NCBI RefSeq assembly: GCF_022832375.1
Contig: NZ_JALHLG010000001.1
Span: 1-64,000, forward strand
Origin: Novosphingobium beihaiense
GTDB taxonomy: Bacteria; Pseudomonadota; Alphaproteobacteria; Sphingomonadales; Sphingomonadaceae
Direction of reading: 5' to 3'
DNA: 64,000 nucleotides
This document shows positions 8,155 through 17,883 of the stretch, piece by piece. The notes beneath the pieces are model-generated. The model searched no databases. It worked only from the letters and a program-made list of their open reading frames with translations, and was not told the origin of the DNA. Within the stretch, counting starts at the first letter, position 1. The number at the start of each line of letters is the position of its first letter. A program made the translations under genes and the position numbers.

Positions 8155-9540
8155 CTATCCCCCGAAAACCGGGAGGGACACCAGATCATTGACCGTAACG
8201 AACAGCATAAGCGTGAGAACCAGTGCCACGCCCGTGCGGATCGCCCATTCCTGACTGCGCGCGTCCAAAGGCCTGCGACGGACCAGTTCGGCCGCGTAGA
8301 AAGCCAGGTGCCCGCCGTCGAGGCCAGGGATTGGCAGGAGGTTGATGAATGCCAAGTTAATCGAGATCAGGGCGGCAAAGCCCACAAAGGCATCCCAGCC
8401 GAGGCTGAACTGCTCGCCCGAATACTTGGCGATCTTGATCGGCCCGCCCAGTTCCTTCACCGAACGCTGACCCGTGAAGATCTGGCGGATACCCGTGACC
8501 ATGGTGCCCATGATGGAAAAGCTGCGCGACACGCCCATTTCCAGCGCCTCGACCGCACCGACCGGGACGACATGCCCGAATCCCGCGCGGATGCCGAGCT
8601 GGCCGATGGTCTCGCTGCGGCCGTTCTCCCCGGTTACCTTCACCGAACCGAGCGTTACGGGGAAGACGCGTGCCTCGCCATCGCGCATGGCCGTGATCGT
8701 CACCTGCTTGCCCGGGAAAGGCTGAACCAGTTCCGGAATATCCCCGAAGCTGCGCACGTCCGTGCCGTCGATTGAAACGATACGGTCGCCTGACTTGAGG
8801 CCCGCCGCCTCAGCAGGCGATTGCCCAAAAAAGCCGCCGATCACCGGCGCTGCGAAGTCGATGCCCAGATCGCCGATCTTGGTGGTATTGCCGAACTCGT
8901 CGCTGACCTCCCGGTTGGCGAGCTTCACCGGCAGCACCAGCGTGCGCCCGTCCCGCTCGACCGCGACAGGTACAGTCTGCCCGCCGTAGTAGACAGTGTA
9001 TTCGGGAACGTCGGTGACACTTTCCACCTTGTTCCCGTCAATCGCGACGATACGGTCACCGATTTGCAGACCAGCCGCTTGCGCGGGTGAGTTCTTAGTG
9101 AAATCAGCCACTTCCGGATCGGCTACCAGCCGCCCGTTGACGAAGGCGAAGGCTGCCAGGATCGCGACACAAAGCAGGAAGTTCGTCGCAGGCCCGGCGA
9201 ACACGATCAGCGCGCGCTGCCACAGCGGCTTGACGTGAAACGTATGCGCGCGCTCTTCCGGCGTCAGCCCGTCCTGCTCCGCCGAGGGCGCGCTGGCCGG
9301 GTTCATGTCTCCAGCGAACTGCACATAACCGCCCAGCGGCAGCGCGGAGAGCTTCCAGCGGGTGCCGCGCTTGTCGGTCCAGCCCGCGATTTCCTTGCCG
9401 AAACCGATCGAGAAGGCATGGGCCTTCACCCCGAACAGGCGGCCGACGAGATAGTGCCCTAACTCGTGAATCAGGACCAATGGCCCCAGCACCAGCAGGA
9501 AAGCAAAGATCATCGTCAGCAGATTGGGTGATCCGGTCAA
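8155..9540 (-). CDS. rseP: RseP-type site-2 intramembrane zinc metalloprotease
   Basis: A 461-residue inner-membrane protease that cleaves transmembrane segments, including anti-sigma factors. HELGHY (zinc-binding HExxH) lies in the first helix, two PDZ domains follow (PAQAAGLQIGDRIVAIDG and PAEAAGLKSGDRIVSIDG), and the third zinc ligand is in LLPIPGLDGGHL. The start is probably TTG at 9540: family members have about 24 residues ahead of HELGH, whereas the first ATG (9513) leaves only about 15. The gene begins 1 nt after the dxr stop. Confidence 0.94.
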   Translation of the reverse strand: MTGSPNLLTMIFAFLLVLGPLVLIHELGHYLVGRLFGVKAHAFSIGFGKEIAGWTDKRGTRWKLSALPLGGYVQFAGDMNPASAPSAEQDGLTPEERAHTFHVKPLWQRALIVFAGPATNFLLCVAILAAFAFVNGRLVADPEVADFTKNSPAQAAGLQIGDRIVAIDGNKVESVTDVPEYTVYYGGQTVPVAVERDGRTLVLPVKLANREVSDEFGNTTKIGDLGIDFAAPVIGGFFGQSPAEAAGLKSGDRIVSIDGTDVRSFGDIPELVQPFPGKQVTITAMRDGEARVFPVTLGSVKVTGENGRSETIGQLGIRAGFGHVVPVGAVEALEMGVSRSFSIMGTMVTGIRQIFTGQRSVKELGGPIKIAKYSGEQFSLGWDAFVGFAALISINLAFINLLPIPGLDGGHLAFYAAELVRRRPLDARSQEWAIRTGVALVLTLMLFVTVNDLVSLPVFGG

Positions 9541-9541
9541 G

Positions 9542-10702
9542 TCAGGCAGTCTCCATCAATTCCCGCGCCCGCTCCCTGGCCTCGCTATCGACGGCAAGCA
9601 CGTCGGACAGGCTGGCAGGCGGCGCAGGCGCATAGGCATTGAGCACAAGATCAACTTGTGCCGCAATCCGGGTGAACGAAATCTGACCAGCCAGGAACGC
9701 AGCAACCGCAATTTCGTTCGCGGCATTGAGTACGGCGGGAATGCCGCCCCCGGCCTGCGCCGCTTCACGCGCCAGCCGCGTAGCGGGAAAGCGCTCCTCG
9801 TCGGGCAGACGGAAGGTCAGTTCGCCAATGGCGGCAAGGTCGAGCGGTTCGCAAGGCGTATCCATGCGCTGCGGCCATGCCAGCGCCGAAGCGATCGGCA
9901 CACGCATATCGGACGGGCCGAGCTGCGCCAGCGTCGAACCGTCACGGTATTCGACCATCGAATGAACGATCGACTGCGGGTGAACGATGATCCGTAACTT
10001 ATCGAGCCCCACCGGGAACAGGTGATGCGCCTCGATCAGTTCCAGCCCCTTGTTGAACATCGTGGCGGAATCGACGCTGATCTTGGCACCCATGTCCCAG
10101 TTGGGATGCTTGATCGCCTGCGCCGGGGTCGCCGCGCAAAGCTGATCCCAGGACCAATCGCGGAACGGACCGCCGCTGGCGGTCAGCGTGATCCAGCGGA
10201 CATGGGCCGGATCATTGCCCTGCAGGCACTGGAAGATCGCGTTGTGCTCGGAATCGACCGGAAGCAATGTCGCTCCATGCCGGACGACCGCCGCCGTCAT
10301 CACTTCGCCCGCCGAAACCAGTGCTTCCTTGTTGGCGAGCGCGACCACCCCGCCCTGTTCGATCGCGGCCATGGTGGGCGCCAGCCCTGCGCAGCCAACA
10401 ATCGCGGCAACCGTTACATCCGCTCCGCGCGCGGCGGCCTCCGCCAGGGCTGCTGGGCCGCCCAACGCCTCGATGCCCGTCCCCGCCAGCGCCTCGCGCA
10501 GTTCAGGCAGGCGCGCCTCGTCGGCGATAACGGCCACTTCGGCGGAGAATTCGTGCGCGAGCCGGGCCAGATCGATGGCATTGGAATGCGCCGTCAGCGC
10601 CACGACACGCCAGGCTTCCCGCTGACGGCGCACCAGATCGAGCGTCGAAGCGCCTACGGAACCCGTGGCTCCCAGTACCGTCAGAGTGCGCACTTGCGTC
10701 AT
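9542..10702 (-). CDS. dxr: 1-deoxy-D-xylulose-5-phosphate reductoisomerase
   Basis: A 386-residue enzyme of the MEP isoprenoid pathway, making 2-C-methylerythritol 4-phosphate with NADPH. It has the Rossmann GATGSVGASTLDLV at the N-terminus, the LPVDSEHNAIFQ metal/substrate region, ASGGPF, the HPNWDMGAKISVDSATM loop and HPQSIVHSMVEY. The ATG at 10702 overlaps the cdsA stop as ATGA. A longer frame to 10936 lies inside cdsA and is not used. Together with uppS it places isoprenoid-carrier synthesis in one operon. Confidence 0.96.
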   Translation of the reverse strand: MTQVRTLTVLGATGSVGASTLDLVRRQREAWRVVALTAHSNAIDLARLAHEFSAEVAVIADEARLPELREALAGTGIEALGGPAALAEAAARGADVTVAAIVGCAGLAPTMAAIEQGGVVALANKEALVSAGEVMTAAVVRHGATLLPVDSEHNAIFQCLQGNDPAHVRWITLTASGGPFRDWSWDQLCAATPAQAIKHPNWDMGAKISVDSATMFNKGLELIEAHHLFPVGLDKLRIIVHPQSIVHSMVEYRDGSTLAQLGPSDMRVPIASALAWPQRMDTPCEPLDLAAIGELTFRLPDEERFPATRLAREAAQAGGGIPAVLNAANEIAVAAFLAGQISFTRIAAQVDLVLNAYAPAPPASLSDVLAVDSEARERARELMETA

Positions 10703-11457
10703 CGCGGCTGAAACAACAGCATAAGCGCCAAAACAGCAAGCACTGCCAGCAAACCGTCGACGCGGTCGAAGAAGCCGCCATGGCCGGGGATAAGGTGGCC
10801 GGAATCCTTCATCCCTGCCCGGCGCTTCATCCAGCTTTCGAAAAAGTCGCCCGCCTGCGCGCAGGCAGCAAGCAGAATGCCGGTCAGCAGGCAGGTGGCA
10901 AACAACGGCACAGTGCCGGTTTCCAGATACCAGCACGGCTGCATGCCGAAGCAGGCCGCCCTGTCAGCCCCCACTCCCGCCGGTGTCAGCGAGATCACTC
11001 CGGCCTGCCAGAGCCTGGCAGCGCCGAACAGCGCCAGCGTTGCTCCCAGCATGCCGCCGATCAGCCCGGACCAGGTCTTGGACGGGCTGACGGCAGGCGC
11101 GATCTTGGGCCCGCCGAATGTGCGGCCGGTAAAATAGGCACCGACATCGACCGCGATCACGCTCGCTATCACAGTCAGCAACGGCGCCAGCGTGAAGGCG
11201 GGGTTGCGCAGAAAGAGCAGCATTGCCGCGCCCATGCCCACATAGAGCATGCCGCCAAAGTTCCACAGCCCGCGCTCGGCCGGATTGTCCGTGCCGCGCC
11301 GCGCGAGCCGCACCCATTCCCACAGCACGACGACTGCGACAGCACAAACGAACGCGATCCACACCGGCCCGCCCAGCCACAAGGCCGCAGCGGCCACGGC
11401 AAGCATCACCACTGCGGATACGGCGCGTGTGCCCAGATCGGATGCCTTGCCGCTCAT
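10699..11457 (-). CDS. cdsA: Phosphatidate cytidylyltransferase
   Basis: A 252-residue membrane enzyme making CDP-diacylglycerol from CTP and phosphatidic acid, the precursor of all phospholipids here (including those made by pssA and psd at 18-20 kb). It has several membrane helices and the CdsA signature near the C-terminus (MKDSGHLIPGHGGFFDRVDG), plus the SPSKTWSG motif in mid-protein. It lies 3 nt from uppS and overlaps dxr by 4 nt. Confidence 0.96.
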   Translation of the reverse strand: MSGKASDLGTRAVSAVVMLAVAAAALWLGGPVWIAFVCAVAVVVLWEWVRLARRGTDNPAERGLWNFGGMLYVGMGAAMLLFLRNPAFTLAPLLTVIASVIAVDVGAYFTGRTFGGPKIAPAVSPSKTWSGLIGGMLGATLALFGAARLWQAGVISLTPAGVGADRAACFGMQPCWYLETGTVPLFATCLLTGILLAACAQAGDFFESWMKRRAGMKDSGHLIPGHGGFFDRVDGLLAVLAVLALMLLFQPR

Positions 11458-11460
11458 CGC

Positions 11461-12150
11461 TCAGCGCCCGCCATAGCGCCGCTCGCGGGATACGAAGGTC
11501 TCCAGGGCATCCTTGAGATGCCCGGCGGTAAAGTCCGGCCAGAGCACATCGGTAAACAGCATCTCGGCATAGGCCGCCTGCCAGAGCAGGAAATTCGATA
11601 GCCGCACTTCGCCGGACGTGCGGATCAGCAGATCGAGCGGCGGCAGATCCGCGGTGTCGAGTTCGGCGGAAATGGTCTCCGGCGTGACCGGCCCCTTGGC
11701 CGCGGCCTTGGCGGCGGCACGGGCGATCTCGTCCTGCGAGCCGTAGTTCAGCGCCACGGCCAGCGTAGTGCCGGTATTACCCGCCGTGCGCGCCATGGCT
11801 TTTTCAACCAGCTCGACGACATCGGACTTGAACGCTCTGTAGTCGCCGATGATCTTCAGCCGCACGCCCGCTTCGGCGAATTCGTCGAGATCCGAGACGA
11901 TGAAGCGCTTCATCAGGCTCATCAGGTCGGAGACTTCCTCTTCCGGCCTGCGCCAGTTCTCGGTCGAGAAGGCATAGAGCGTCAGCGCCTCCAGCCCCAG
12001 TTCGCGTGCGCCGCGCACCACGCGCCGCACCGCCTCCACGCCGCGCTGGTGCCCCAACGCGCGCGGCAGGTGCCGCTTCTTGGCCCAGCGCCCGTTGCCA
12101 TCCATGATGATGGCGACATGGCGGGCGCGTGCAGGCTCATCCTTGCCCAT
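11461..12150 (-). CDS. uppS: Undecaprenyl diphosphate synthase (cis-prenyltransferase)
   Basis: A 229-residue soluble prenyltransferase adding IPP units to FPP to make the C55 lipid carrier for peptidoglycan and O-antigen. Signatures: HVAIIMDGNGRWAKKR (catalytic Asp and the diphosphate-binding residues), LYAFSTENW, and RTSGEVRLSNFLLWQ with the second isoprenoid site. ATG at 12150 is preferred over the GTG at 12153 because GGAAGAA lies at a proper distance only from the ATG. Confidence 0.96.
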   Translation of the reverse strand: MGKDEPARARHVAIIMDGNGRWAKKRHLPRALGHQRGVEAVRRVVRGARELGLEALTLYAFSTENWRRPEEEVSDLMSLMKRFIVSDLDEFAEAGVRLKIIGDYRAFKSDVVELVEKAMARTAGNTGTTLAVALNYGSQDEIARAAAKAAAKGPVTPETISAELDTADLPPLDLLIRTSGEVRLSNFLLWQAAYAEMLFTDVLWPDFTAGHLKDALETFVSRERRYGGR

Positions 12151-12184
12151 CACACTTCTTCCACTGAAAGGCCGCGCACCGGCC

Positions 12185-12742
12185 TCACTTGCCCAGGATT
12201 TCCTTTTCCTTGTGCGCGTAAGCCTCGTCGACCGCCTTGATCTGCTCGTCGGTCAGCTTCTGGACGTCGCCCTCGGCCCGCTTGCGCTCGTCCTCGGAGA
12301 TTTCCTTCTTGTTCTCGTCGGTCTTGAGCGCTTCCATGCCGTCACGGCGCACATTGCGGATCGCCACCTTGGCCTTCTCCGCATACTGCCCCGCGAGCTT
12401 GGCGAGTTCCTTGCGGCGTTCCTCGGTCAGATCCGGGATCGGCAGGCGCAGGGTGTTGCCGTCGTTGATCGGGTTGAGGCCGAGCCCCGCCGAACGGATC
12501 GCCTTTTCGACCGGACCGATGTTCGACTTGTCCCAGACCTGCACCGAGATCAGGCGCGGTTCGGGCACCGACACAGTCGCCACCTGATTGAGCGGCATCA
12601 TCGCGCCGTAGACTTCCACCTGCACCGGATCGAGCAACTGGGTGCTGGCACGGCCGGTGCGCAGGCCCGTGAGATCGCCCTTGAGCGATTCCACCGCGCC
12701 CTTCATGCGGCGTTCGAGATCGGCCTTGTCGTACTTGGCCAT
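12185..12742 (-). CDS. frr: Ribosome recycling factor
   Basis: A 185-residue, full-length RRF, which with EF-G splits post-termination ribosomes. It begins [20 protein letters not shown] and has the conserved [20 protein letters not shown] and [13 protein letters not shown] segments. It starts 3 nt after the pyrH stop, the usual pyrH-frr pair. Confidence 0.97.
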   Translation of the reverse strand: MAKYDKADLERRMKGAVESLKGDLTGLRTGRASTQLLDPVQVEVYGAMMPLNQVATVSVPEPRLISVQVWDKSNIGPVEKAIRSAGLGLNPINDGNTLRLPIPDLTEERRKELAKLAGQYAEKAKVAIRNVRRDGMEALKTDENKKEISEDERKRAEGDVQKLTDEQIKAVDEAYAHKEKEILGK

Positions 12743-12745
12743 GGT

Positions 12746-13468
12746 TCAGGCTCCTTTCTGCACGATCGTCTGGGTTCCCTGCCCGGCAAGGACGCGGGCA
12801 AGATTGCCCTTCTCGCGGATCGAGAACACCATGATCGGAATAGCGTTGTCGCGGCACAGCGCCACGGCGGATGCGTCCATCACTTTCAGATTGTCAGCGA
12901 GGACAGTGTCGTAATCGACGGTTTCATAGCGCCGGGCGTCAGGATTGGTCTTCGGATCGCTGTCATAGACACCATCGACGCTGGTACCCTTGAGCAGGGC
13001 ATCGCAGCGCATCTCAGCCGCCCGCAGCGCCGCGCCGGAATCGGTGGTGAAATAGGGCGCGCCCACGCCAGCGGCGAAAATCACGACCCGGCCCTTTTCC
13101 AGATGGCGCTCGGCGCGGCGGCGGATCACCGGCTCGCAGACCTGATCCATCTGCACGGCGGACTGCACGCGCGTTTCCACGCCCAGCTGCTCCAGCGCGT
13201 TCTGCATGGCCAGCGCGTTCATCACGGTGGCGAGCATACCCATGTAGTCGGCCTGCGCCCGGTCCATGCCCCTGGCCGCGCCTGCCATGCCGCGGAAGAT
13301 ATTGCCGCCGCCGATGACAAGGCAGATTTCCAGCCCGGTTTCCTTGGCCGATTTCACTTCCTGGGCCAGTTCGGCGACGAATTCGGGATCGATCCCGAAC
13401 TGCTGGCTCCCCATCAAGACTTCGCCCGACAGCTTAAGCAGGACGCGTTTGTAGGGAGAGGATGACAT
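12746..13468 (-). CDS. pyrH: UMP kinase
   Basis: A 240-residue bacterial UMP kinase (amino-acid kinase fold) phosphorylating UMP to UDP. Visible are [24 protein letters not shown], the [13 protein letters not shown] region and [19 protein letters not shown] at 13468 gives [16 protein letters not shown]; upstream codons of the open frame do not match the family. In most relatives tsf-pyrH are adjacent; here a divergent gene pair (13586-14668) separates them, so pyrH probably has its own promoter within 13469-13585. Confidence 0.97.
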   Translation of the reverse strand: MSSSPYKRVLLKLSGEVLMGSQQFGIDPEFVAELAQEVKSAKETGLEICLVIGGGNIFRGMAGAARGMDRAQADYMGMLATVMNALAMQNALEQLGVETRVQSAVQMDQVCEPVIRRRAERHLEKGRVVIFAAGVGAPYFTTDSGAALRAAEMRCDALLKGTSVDGVYDSDPKTNPDARRYETVDYDTVLADNLKVMDASAVALCRDNAIPIMVFSIREKGNLARVLAGQGTQTIVQKGA

Positions 13469-13585
13469 GCTGCTCGGACTCCGGGGAAATGGTGGTGCGG
13501 CTTTAGGAGGAGCGGTGCGGATTGCCAAGAGCAGAGGTTGTGGATGGCGGTGGCAGGCAAGCCCTCCCAACCAACCACCTAGAGC

Positions 13586-14005
13586 TCACCCCATTCCGGC
13601 CATGCGCGCATCGAAATCACGCTGCGCGCTTACAACTTGCGGAAGCCGGCTCTGCGCCCAATCGATCATGGAGCGAAGCGCATCGAGCAGTTCGCACCCC
13701 AGCGGCGTTATAGCGTAACTGACCGAGACCGGGATCGTCGGAAATACCGAGCGCTGCACCAGTCCGTCCCGCTCCAGCGCGCGCAGGGTCTGGCTCAGCA
13801 TCTTTTGCGAAATGCCCGACACTTTGCGCTTCAACGCATTGAAACGCATATCTTCTTCCCCCAGCGCCGCCAGGATCAGAACGCTCCACTTGTCCGCAAC
13901 CCGGTCCAGCAACTGGCGCGTGGGGCATTGCGCCGCAAAGACATCCGGCTCCCGCCCAGCGGTTTCTTCCGGGTAACCCGGTGCCTGTGAAGTGCCTTCT
14001 TGCAT
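13586..14005 (-). CDS. HxlR-family transcriptional regulator
   Basis: A 139-residue MarR-like winged-helix protein of the HxlR/YodB type: it has the N-terminal Cys (about residue 27, FAAQCPTRQLLDRVADKW) followed by the typical KWSVLILAALGEEDMRFNALKRKVSGISQKMLSQTLR core. The conserved Cys is in HxlR members often a redox/electrophile sensor. It is divergent from an NAD(P)-dependent reductase, the usual regulator-target pair for quinone or aldehyde stress. ATG at 14005 gives MQEGTSQAPG. Confidence 0.88.
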   Translation of the reverse strand: MQEGTSQAPGYPEETAGREPDVFAAQCPTRQLLDRVADKWSVLILAALGEEDMRFNALKRKVSGISQKMLSQTLRALERDGLVQRSVFPTIPVSVSYAITPLGCELLDALRSMIDWAQSRLPQVVSAQRDFDARMAGMG

Positions 14006-14059
14006 CGATGCTTTCCATATCACACCTGGTATATAGTAGAAACTGCTGGAGTACGAGAC
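14006..14059. promoter_or_regulatory. Divergent promoter of the HxlR regulator and reductase
   Basis: The 54-nt gap between the two divergent starts is A+T-rich for this genome and holds TATCACACCTGGTATATAG (about 14019-14037). It must carry both promoters and probably the regulator's operator. The GGAG ribosome site of the plus-strand gene is at 14048-14051. No precise operator half-sites can be assigned by eye. Confidence 0.5.
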
Positions 14060-14668
14060 ATGAAAATTGCCGTTCTGGGCGCAAGCGGCCACGCAGGCTC
14101 CGAAATCGCTCGCGAAGCAGCCGCGCGCGGCCATGACGTCATCGCCGTCGCCCGCCATCCCGAGAAAATCCCCGAAGCCAAGGGAATTACCCCTGTCGCT
14201 GCCGACGCCACAGATCCGGTGGCTCTGGCCGGGGTCATCGCCGGATGCGATGCCGTGATCAGCGCGCTGCATTTCGATGTTCCGGCCGAAACCCTGCTGG
14301 CCGCGCTGCGTCAGGCGGGCGTGCCCCGGCTGCTCGTCACCGGCGGCGCGGCCAGTCTGGAAATCGCCCCCGGCCAGCGCCTGTTCGATTCGCCCGATTT
14401 TCCCGAGGAATGGAAGCCCTTCGCGCAGGGCGGCATCACTTTTCTCGATGCGCTCCGGCCCGTCACCGACATCGACTGGACGTTCTTCTCCCCGGCCGCC
14501 TTCTTCGAGGAAGGCCCGCGCACCGGCACGTTCCGGACCGGCACCGACCAGCTCATCGCCAACGATGCCGGGGAAAGCAGAATCAGCTTTGCCGACTATG
14601 CCATTGCCATGGTGGACGAACTGGAAGCCCACAAGCATCCCCGGACCCGCTTCACCGCGGCCTACTGA
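14060..14668 (+). CDS. NAD(P)-binding oxidoreductase (NmrA/SDR-like)
   Basis: A 202-residue Rossmann-fold protein beginning MKIAVLGASGHAGSEIAREA, with the GxxGxxG dinucleotide motif at residues 7-13 and ARHPEK, typical of NAD(P)H acceptors. TGGAASLEI near residue 95 and the following pattern match the atypical SDR 'YwnB/NmrA-like' group. The partner is the divergent HxlR regulator, so it probably reduces a reactive compound the regulator senses; the substrate is unknown. The ribosome site GGAG is 8 nt upstream. Confidence 0.82.
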   Translation: MKIAVLGASGHAGSEIAREAAARGHDVIAVARHPEKIPEAKGITPVAADATDPVALAGVIAGCDAVISALHFDVPAETLLAALRQAGVPRLLVTGGAASLEIAPGQRLFDSPDFPEEWKPFAQGGITFLDALRPVTDIDWTFFSPAAFFEEGPRTGTFRTGTDQLIANDAGESRISFADYAIAMVDELEAHKHPRTRFTAAY

Positions 14669-14695
14669 CCACCTTTACCCGCCGGAAAACAAAAC

Positions 14696-14723
14696 GGGCC
14701 GGGAAGCATTCGCTTCCCGGCCC
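14696..14723. terminator. Bidirectional terminator between reductase gene and tsf
   Basis: A perfect 12-bp hairpin, GGGCCGGGAAGC (14696-14707) / GCTTCCCGGCCC (14712-14723), with a 4-nt loop. On the minus strand it is followed by GTTTTGTTTTCC, so it mainly ends the rpsB-tsf transcript. Confidence 0.88.
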
Positions 14724-14759
14724 GCACTGTTTCGTTTCCCGAAGGAGGTGGCTGAAGGA

Positions 14760-15683
14760 TCAGCCCGCAACCGCCGCGGCCACTTCCGCCGCAAAGTCGC
14801 TTTCTTCCTTCTCGATGCCTTCGCCGAGCTGGAAGCGCACGTAGTCCTTGAGGACGATCTTCGAACCCGCTTCCTTGCCGGCCGCATCGACGACCTGCTG
14901 GATCGGGGTCTTGTTGTCCATCACGAAGACCTGCGAGAGGAGCGCGTTTTCCTTGGCGTACTTGGCGATCGCGCCCTGCACCATCTTTTCCTGCACGTTC
15001 TCGGGCTTGCCCGATTCGGCGGCCTTTTCCTCGGCAACCTTGCGCTCGCGGGCGATCAGCTCGGCGTCGAGATCGTCGGCGGTCAGCGCCAGCGGGAAGG
15101 CGGCGGCGATGTGCATCGCGATCTGCTTGCCCAGCGATTCGAGCACGTCGGCAGGCGCTTCCGATTCGAGCGCGACGAGCACGCCGATCTTGCCGAGGTT
15201 CGGCGCAGCAGCATTGTGCATGTAGGGCACGACGACGCCATTGGCGACTTCGACCGTCTTCATGCGGCGAACCTGCTGGTTCTCACCGATGGTCGCGACG
15301 TTGTTGGTCAGCGCTTCGGCAACAGTGCCGCCCGTGGGGTAGGCCGCGGCCTTGAGCGCTTCCACATCGTCACCGGCCACGCCCAGCGCGACTTCGGTGA
15401 CATTGCGCACGAAGTCCTGGAACTGGTCGTTCTTGGCGACGAAGTCGGTTTCCGAGTTGACTTCGACGGCCACGCCCTTGGTGCCCGAAACGGTCACGCC
15501 GACCAGACCTTCGGCCGCGGTGCGGCTCGACTTCTTGGCGGCAGCGGCCAGACCCTTGGCGCGCAGCGCGTCGACAGCGGCTTCGAGATCGCCGTTGGAC
15601 TCGTCGAGAGCCTTCTTGCAGTCCATCATGCCGGCGCCAGTGCGCTCGCGCAGGTTCTTCACGTCAGCGGCGGTGTAGGCCAT
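14760..15683 (-). CDS. tsf: Elongation factor Ts
   Basis: A 307-residue guanine nucleotide exchange factor for EF-Tu. It begins [20 protein letters not shown] and has the TDFVAKN core signature ([15 protein letters not shown]) that inserts into EF-Tu. It follows rpsB by ~120 nt on the same strand, the canonical rpsB-tsf pair, and ends at a strong hairpin. Confidence 0.97.
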   Translation of the reverse strand: MAYTAADVKNLRERTGAGMMDCKKALDESNGDLEAAVDALRAKGLAAAAKKSSRTAAEGLVGVTVSGTKGVAVEVNSETDFVAKNDQFQDFVRNVTEVALGVAGDDVEALKAAAYPTGGTVAEALTNNVATIGENQQVRRMKTVEVANGVVVPYMHNAAAPNLGKIGVLVALESEAPADVLESLGKQIAMHIAAAFPLALTADDLDAELIARERKVAEEKAAESGKPENVQEKMVQGAIAKYAKENALLSQVFVMDNKTPIQQVVDAAGKEAGSKIVLKDYVRFQLGEGIEKEESDFAAEVAAAVAG

Positions 15684-15803
15684 CGCTCAAAATCCTCTTA
15701 CTTGGTTCGGCCGGACATGCGGCCATAAATACGAGTGCGCGCCAGGCCCATTGGACCCGGCGCGCGACAATTCCATGACGAAAGAGTCGTTGCCGGACCC
15801 GTG

Positions 15804-16571
15804 TCAGGCCTCGGTGGTCTCAGCCACGGCTTCCTCGGCAACCGGCTCGTCCATGGCGCCGATGTCGGCACCGCTTTCGATCACGGCTTCGCGGCCGCCC
15901 TTGGTTGCGGCCTGAGCGACGGCGTCGCAGTAGAGGCGCACGGCACGGCTGGCGTCGTCGTTGCCCGGGATAGGGAAGGCGATGCCCTGCGGGTTCACGT
16001 TGGTGTCGAGCACGGCAACGACCGGGATGCCCAGCACGTTGGCTTCCTTGATCGCCAGGTCTTCCTTGTTGGCGTCGATCACGAACATCACGTCGGGAAT
16101 GCCGCCCATGTCACGGATACCGCCCAGCGACAGTTCCAGCTTGTCACGCTCACGGGTGAGCTGAAGGACTTCCTTCTTGGTGAGACCGGTGGTGTCGCCC
16201 GAAAGCTGCTCTTCCAGAGCTTTGAAGCGCTTGATCGAGCCCGAGATCGTCTTCCAGTTGGTGAGCATGCCGCCCAGCCAGCGGTGGTTGACGAAGTGCT
16301 GGCCGCAAGCACGCGCCGCCTGCGCGATCGGCTCCTGAGCCTGACGCTTGGTGCCGACGAACAGCACCTTGCCGCCAGCCTGCACGGTGGCCGAGATGAA
16401 TTCCAGAGCGCGGGCCATCAGCGGCACGGTCTGCGACAGGTCGACGATGTGGATGCCATTGCGGGCGCCGAAGATGTACGGCTTCATCCGCGGGTTCCAG
16501 CGGTGGGTCTGGTGGCCGAAGTGAGCGCCGGCCTCGATAAGCTGCTGCATGGTGACGACAGGAGCCGCCAT
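15804..16571 (-). CDS. rpsB: 30S ribosomal protein S2
   Basis: A 255-residue S2: [55 protein letters not shown] and the acidic Ala/Glu tail common in alphaproteobacteria. The ATG at 16571 follows AAAGGA. The open frame extends upstream to 17204, but that part is antisense to the 16814 gene and not ribosomal. The 242 nt upstream should contain the promoter and leader. Confidence 0.97.
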   Translation of the reverse strand: MAAPVVTMQQLIEAGAHFGHQTHRWNPRMKPYIFGARNGIHIVDLSQTVPLMARALEFISATVQAGGKVLFVGTKRQAQEPIAQAARACGQHFVNHRWLGGMLTNWKTISGSIKRFKALEEQLSGDTTGLTKKEVLQLTRERDKLELSLGGIRDMGGIPDVMFVIDANKEDLAIKEANVLGIPVVAVLDTNVNPQGIAFPIPGNDDASRAVRLYCDAVAQAATKGGREAVIESGADIGAMDEPVAEEAVAETTEA

Positions 16572-16813
16572 AAGTAATTCCTTTCCGGTTACGCCTCTGG
16601 AAAGCTGGAACCGTGCGGAGAGTCCGAAGACTTTTGGGCCCGCTGCGGCACCGGTATGTGTGCTTCCCATGTGGATTTGCCAGGAGCGGAAAAGCCGCGA
16701 ATTCGGCCGGACCTTCCCTGACGGCGCCGCCCTTAGCCGCGTTTCGCCCGAAAATCCAGCCCCAATTCGCCATTCTCTCCATTTGCCGGAAGCAGGCAGG
16801 CGCCTATGCAGGC

Positions 16814-17374
16814 ATGATGAGCCACGCAGCCGCCCTTGCAACCCTGCTCGAAGCCGATGCGGCGCGCATGCAGGCGTTGGCTGCCGTCCGCACGCTTGGC
16901 CTGCCCGATAGCTGGATCGGCGCCGGTTTCGTGCGCGACGCCGTGTGGGACTGGCTCCATGGCCGCGCGCCCTCGCCTCCTTCCAGCGATATCGATGTGA
17001 TCTGGTTCGGCCCGGCACAGACCGGCCGCAGTATCGACGAGGCTCTTGAAGCCCGGCTGCACGCGCAAATTCCCGCACTGGACTGGTCGGTGAAAAATCA
17101 GGCCCGCATGCACTTGCGCAACGGCGACTCCCCCTATCGCAGCACAGCAGATGCCATGACCCGTTGGCCCGAAACCGCAACCGCCGTGGCGGCGCGCCTG
17201 ACAACAGCCGGCCGGGTGGAAATCAACGCGCCGCTCGGGCTGGAGGACCTCTATCGCGGACGCCTTCGCCCCACCGCGCATTTCGCCGGAACCAGACGCA
17301 CCATGTTCGAACAGCGGGTTCACACCAAACGGTGGCTTGAACGCTACCCCCGTCTGAACACCAGCCTGACTTGA
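16814..17374 (+). CDS. Nucleotidyltransferase-like protein (DUF925/COG3575 type)
   Basis: A 186-residue protein starting [20 protein letters not shown]. It has [15 protein letters not shown] (about residues 36-50) followed by SDIDVIWF, the G-x-x-R-D plus D-x-D pattern of the nucleotidyltransferase fold as seen in the DUF925 family; the partner acidic residues suggest a metal-binding active site. The substrate and role are unknown. Two consecutive ATGs (16814, 16817) can start it. It is convergent with the VOC protein. Confidence 0.72.
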   Translation: MMSHAAALATLLEADAARMQALAAVRTLGLPDSWIGAGFVRDAVWDWLHGRAPSPPSSDIDVIWFGPAQTGRSIDEALEARLHAQIPALDWSVKNQARMHLRNGDSPYRSTADAMTRWPETATAVAARLTTAGRVEINAPLGLEDLYRGRLRPTAHFAGTRRTMFEQRVHTKRWLERYPRLNTSLT

Positions 17375-17389
17375 CTACTGGCTGACACC

Positions 17390-17764
17390 CTAGCCTTCCG
17401 GCGGCGCGCACTGTTGCCACAATTCGATCTTCACCCCATCGGGATCGAGCAGCCAGGCGAATTTGCCATAGCCCTCATCGACCGTGCCAAGCACCTCCAC
17501 GTCCTTTTCACGCAGCTGCCCGACGAAGCCGTCAAGATCGTCGACACGCAGATTGATCATGAAGCCGCCGCGCCCCGGGCGGAAATAGGTGTCATCGGCA
17601 AACGGACTGATCAGCGAATAGGGCGCTTCGCCCTTCTCCTCAGACCATAGCAGCATCGGGCCATAGTCGCCGTCGATCCCCAGGACATCGCGATACCACG
17701 CCTTCGTCACCTCCGGATCCTTCACGACATAGAAAACGCCGCCCAAGCCCGTAATTTTCGCCAC
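17390..17764 (-). CDS. VOC (glyoxalase/bleomycin-resistance) family protein
   Basis: A 124-residue single VOC module: GGVFYVVKDPEVTKAWYRDVLGI at the N-terminus and AWLLDPDGVKIELWQQ at the C-terminus, the two halves of the beta-alpha-beta-beta-beta fold; the Glu in KIELWQ is the usual metal ligand. The start is GTG at 17764, with a full AGGAGG four to five nt upstream. The enzymatic role is not deducible. Its upstream region is shared with the LexA-box promoter of the divergent gene at 18011. Confidence 0.85.
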   Translation of the reverse strand: MAKITGLGGVFYVVKDPEVTKAWYRDVLGIDGDYGPMLLWSEEKGEAPYSLISPFADDTYFRPGRGGFMINLRVDDLDGFVGQLREKDVEVLGTVDEGYGKFAWLLDPDGVKIELWQQCAPPEG

Positions 17765-17883
17765 ATGACCTCCTACCCGTCATCCGGCCGGAAAGTGCCA
17801 CAGCACCTGGACTGGCGATTGGAGAAATGCCCCGCCCCAGACCCACAGGCCGCGCCCTTTGCAATCACCCGCCGAAAAACAGC

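Noticed and set aside
14277-15728. Long plus-strand open frame (483 codons) across tsf
   Set aside because: Antisense to EF-Ts; the translation is low-complexity and basic with no family resemblance. Such frames are expected in high-G+C DNA.
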